Of a stretch of DNA of 8,124 bases, positions 6,430 through 8,124 are shown one piece after another. The DNA comes from Cyanobacteria bacterium NC_groundwater_1444_Ag_S-0.65um_54_12 (GTDB taxonomy: Bacteria > Cyanobacteriota > Sericytochromatia > S15B-MN24 > VGJW01). Numbering within the stretch: position 1 is the first letter of the stretch; the number at the start of each line of letters is the position of its first letter. Below the pieces are notes generated by a model. That model was given only the letters and a program-made list of their open reading frames with translations. It was not told the origin of the DNA and ran no database searches. The position numbers and the translations under genes were made by a program. The DNA lies in the NCBI GenBank assembly GCA_016267585.1, contig JACQUT010000330.1:1-8124 (forward strand), in the 5' to 3' direction.

Positions 6430-6618
6430 CTATTGCCGGGCTACGCCGTTCCCCGAATTGTCTGGATCCAGGTAAGCAGCAGTAAGCCAATCAGCCAACT
6501 CTTGGTAATCTATTGTGGTGAGATAACCACGTTCTAGCCAGCGCCTTATAGCATCTTGCGCCTCCGCTGGTGGCATAGCACCGAGTCGGTCTTTGGCTAT
6601 TTTTCGCCATTTTTTCAT
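6430..6618 (-). CDS. Small basic protein of unknown function (62 aa)
   Basis: A 62-residue frame starts at ATG 6618 and begins MKKWRKIAKDRLG. It is helical and charged, with a core (AIRRWLERGYLTTIDYQELA) that looks like a small helix-turn-helix-sized fold, but no known family is recognised. It lies 54 bases downstream of the prmA stop codon and 2 bases before the GTG of the next gene, which supports translation of both from one message. A TATGAT at about 6634-6629 could be a -10 box, though without a good -35, and no clear Shine-Dalgarno precedes the ATG. An alternative is that it is the true N-terminal part of the downstream protein separated by a frameshift; the two frames differ and overlap here. 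Confidence 0.55.
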   Translation of the reverse strand: MKKWRKIAKDRLGAMPPAEAQDAIRRWLERGYLTTIDYQELADWLTAAYLDPDNSGNGVARQ

Positions 6619-6671
6619 ACATTGAGATCATACCCAAAAATTGCTTGGCGCTCTGGCTTCTGGTAGCCTGG

Positions 6672-7532
6672 CTAACGCTCGAAGATCTGAACTACCCATT
6701 CACCAGCAGCACGCTGAGCTGTCAGTAACAATCCAGCAGCTTCCAAGGCAGCTTGCGTCTGCGCTGCCTTATGTCCCACTATGCCTGACGCTATGAGACG
6801 TCGTCCAGTCAAGCTAGCAAGCGGAGTAGCCAGCAATACGATCACCTCCGCCAGGATATTGACCAAAACGAGCTCGGCCCTGTCAGCTAACATCTCGACA
6901 CTGCCTTGACGAAATTCGCAACGGTCGCGCAGCTGATTGAGATCAGCATTGGCATTAGCTGCCACGATCGCCACTGGATCGACATCGACACCGATAGCTC
7001 GCTTGGCACCCAGCAATACACTGGCTAGTGCCAAGATTCCGCTGCCCGTTCCGATATCGAAGACAACATCGTCGGTTCTTACGTAACGCTCCAATTCTTG
7101 CAACACCAGACGAGTAGTGGGATGTGTGCCGGTGCCAAAAGCTTGCTGGGGATCTATTATCACGATCACTTCCTGGCCGCTTGGTTCATATGGCTCCCAA
7201 GAAGGCCTGATGACCAGGCGATCTCCTACATGTTGCGCATGCCAGAAACGCTTCCAGCTCTCTGCCCAATCTGTCTCGGGTACGGTACTCCAACTTAGCT
7301 GAAGCGCAATATTCGACAACAATGCCATGATTTCTTGCTTGCGCTCTGGCAGCTGAATTTCTGGCACGTATACTTTGATAATGCTCTCGTCGTCAGGAGC
7401 CATGCCATATGACTCTTTTGCCCAGGATAGCGCGGTAAATCCCGCCGCGAACAACAAGCCAATTATCCTATCTTCGTCTTCTTGCCGAAGCGTGACGGAT
7501 AACTCCCAGTAATTCAAGACCGAACCGCTCAA
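6672..7532 (-). CDS. prmA: Ribosomal protein L11 methyltransferase PrmA
   Basis: PrmA uses S-adenosylmethionine to methylate amino groups of ribosomal protein L11 (Lys residues and the N-terminus in characterised species) in the cytoplasm. The 286-residue length is normal for the family. The N-terminal substrate-recognition domain begins WELSVTLRQEDEDRIIGLLF and ends with DWAESWKRFWHA (88-99). The catalytic domain shows the family signature DPQQAFGTGTHPTT (127-140), SAM motif I DIGTGSG (159-165), the acidic DVD (183-185) and VNILAE (224-229), the PrmA equivalent of the NPP-type motif. The frame begins at a TTG that overlaps the stop of the upstream HD-GYP gene (TTGA, 7532-7529), so translation is probably coupled. 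A second TTG at 7517, giving LNYWELSV, fits the usual PrmA N-terminus equally well and may be the true start. The stop codon is TAG. Confidence 0.93.
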   Translation of the reverse strand: MSGSVLNYWELSVTLRQEDEDRIIGLLFAAGFTALSWAKESYGMAPDDESIIKVYVPEIQLPERKQEIMALLSNIALQLSWSTVPETDWAESWKRFWHAQHVGDRLVIRPSWEPYEPSGQEVIVIIDPQQAFGTGTHPTTRLVLQELERYVRTDDVVFDIGTGSGILALASVLLGAKRAIGVDVDPVAIVAANANADLNQLRDRCEFRQGSVEMLADRAELVLVNILAEVIVLLATPLASLTGRRLIASGIVGHKAAQTQAALEAAGLLLTAQRAAGEWVVQIFER

Positions 7533-8124
7533 TCGGCAATAACTTTAGCAATAGTGATCGTTAGATCCTTGTCGAGGTAGACGGTCCGCAATGGCGGCTC
7601 CAATTCCTTACCTTTGGCATCGCGCAATATACGCACTACCGGACGAGTGGCGACTTTCATATCAACTTCTGTCACGATACCTACATCGTTAGTGGAAAGT
7701 TTGACCATCGTACCTATAGGATACGGAGCAATGACGCTGATAAAAGTAGTGATAATATCCTTCGAGAAATAACGATCACCGTGCCCGACTAAAAAATCAA
7801 TAGCTTCATTCGGCAAAAGCCGCCGACGATAAGTACGATCGGAAGTTAGGGCATCATAAACATCAGCAATCGCGCCAATTTGGCCATACATGTGAATATC
7901 TTGGCCCTTTAAACCCTTGGGATACCCTGTTCCATCGTATCGCTCGTGATGCTGCAATACTATTATTTTCGCGTGCGCCGAAAGCGACCAGATTTCACGC
8001 AGCATGTCAAATCCGGCCCGCGCATGTTCCTTGACCCTTTCGAATTCCAGCTCGGTCAGCTTACCCGGCTTATTCATTATTTCTGAAGGGATTGTGGTCT
8101 TACCAATATCATGGAGCATCAAAC
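7529..8124 (-). CDS. HD-GYP domain cyclic-di-GMP phosphodiesterase, 5'-partial
   Basis: The frame is open at the right edge, so the N-terminal part is missing; the first visible residues are internal. The HD motif (LHDIGK) is followed by HARAGFDMLREI, then HHERYDGTGYPKGLKG with the GYP triad. ADVYDALTSDRTYRR follows, and an HG motif in LVGHGDRYFSKDI. These carry the His/Asp metal ligands of HD-GYP enzymes, which hydrolyse the second messenger c-di-GMP. After the catalytic part comes an extension of about 70 residues (YPIGTMVKLSTNDVGIVTEV, RPVVRILRDAKGKEL), a small beta domain often attached to HD-GYP proteins of Bacillota and relatives. The gene ends in TGA, overlapping the TTG of prmA. The sensor or receiver part, if any, lies outside the window, so the signal is unknown. 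Confidence 0.92.
   Translation of the reverse strand, partial: LMLHDIGKTTIPSEIMNKPGKLTELEFERVKEHARAGFDMLREIWSLSAHAKIIVLQHHERYDGTGYPKGLKGQDIHMYGQIGAIADVYDALTSDRTYRRRLLPNEAIDFLVGHGDRYFSKDIITTFISVIAPYPIGTMVKLSTNDVGIVTEVDMKVATRPVVRILRDAKGKELEPPLRTVYLDKDLTITIAKVIAD

Noticed and set aside
6428..6490. N-terminal extension of the 360-aa protein to the TTG at 6490
   Set aside because: The added residues are the shifted-frame reading of the 62-aa gene, have no domain character and use a rare start with a weak SD.

Overview
The window reads as ordinary bacterial chromosome of intermediate GC, densely coding in two convergent blocks, with no insertion sequence, phage gene, CRISPR array or rRNA gene. An outer-membrane-type beta-barrel protein with a signal peptide, next to a lipoprotein, points to a two-membrane (diderm) bacterium. 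A GAF/BTAD transcription factor and an HD-GYP protein with a C-terminal extension are compatible with a diderm Bacillota-like or related lineage. That placement is inference and no marker here fixes the phylum.

Left block, + strand. Position 1 to 1433 is the 3' part of a GAF-wHTH-BTAD (SARP-like) regulator; its frame is open to the left edge, so the ATG at 72 is not its start. Next comes a small membrane protein with a C-terminal SHOCT motif (1544-1810). After a 194-base intergenic stretch holding an 8-bp inverted repeat and a likely sigma70-type promoter, the key gene of the window lies at 2005-2580. It encodes a thioredoxin-like protein with a TPR-like tail whose frame is interrupted by a single TGA (2113-2115). 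That TGA falls exactly at the first position of the redox CxxC motif, giving U-G-G-C. A perfect 8-bp stem with a 6-nt CGUGAC loop starts 15 nt after the TGA, and its geometry fits a bacterial SECIS element. The gene is therefore very probably a selenoprotein that a routine gene caller would truncate to start at 2131. A strong terminator (2587-2626), probably bidirectional, closes this block.

Right block, - strand, read from the right edge inward. It begins with the C-terminal part of an HD-GYP cyclic-di-GMP phosphodiesterase (open at the right edge). This overlaps prmA (ribosomal protein L11 methyltransferase, TTG start) through a TTGA junction. A 62-aa unknown protein and an unknown protein of about 360 aa follow, apparently translationally coupled. 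A separate extended -10 promoter (5307-5334) then drives a probable envelope module: a lipoprotein with a fibronectin-III-like C-terminal half and a TraF/FadL-like outer-membrane beta-barrel.

The main point of interest is the UxxC thioredoxin-like selenoprotein and its SECIS. A second is a cysteine cluster in the GAF domain of the neighbouring regulator, which could be redox or metal sensing. The lipoprotein/beta-barrel pair and the coupled unknown pair downstream of prmA are uncharacterised.
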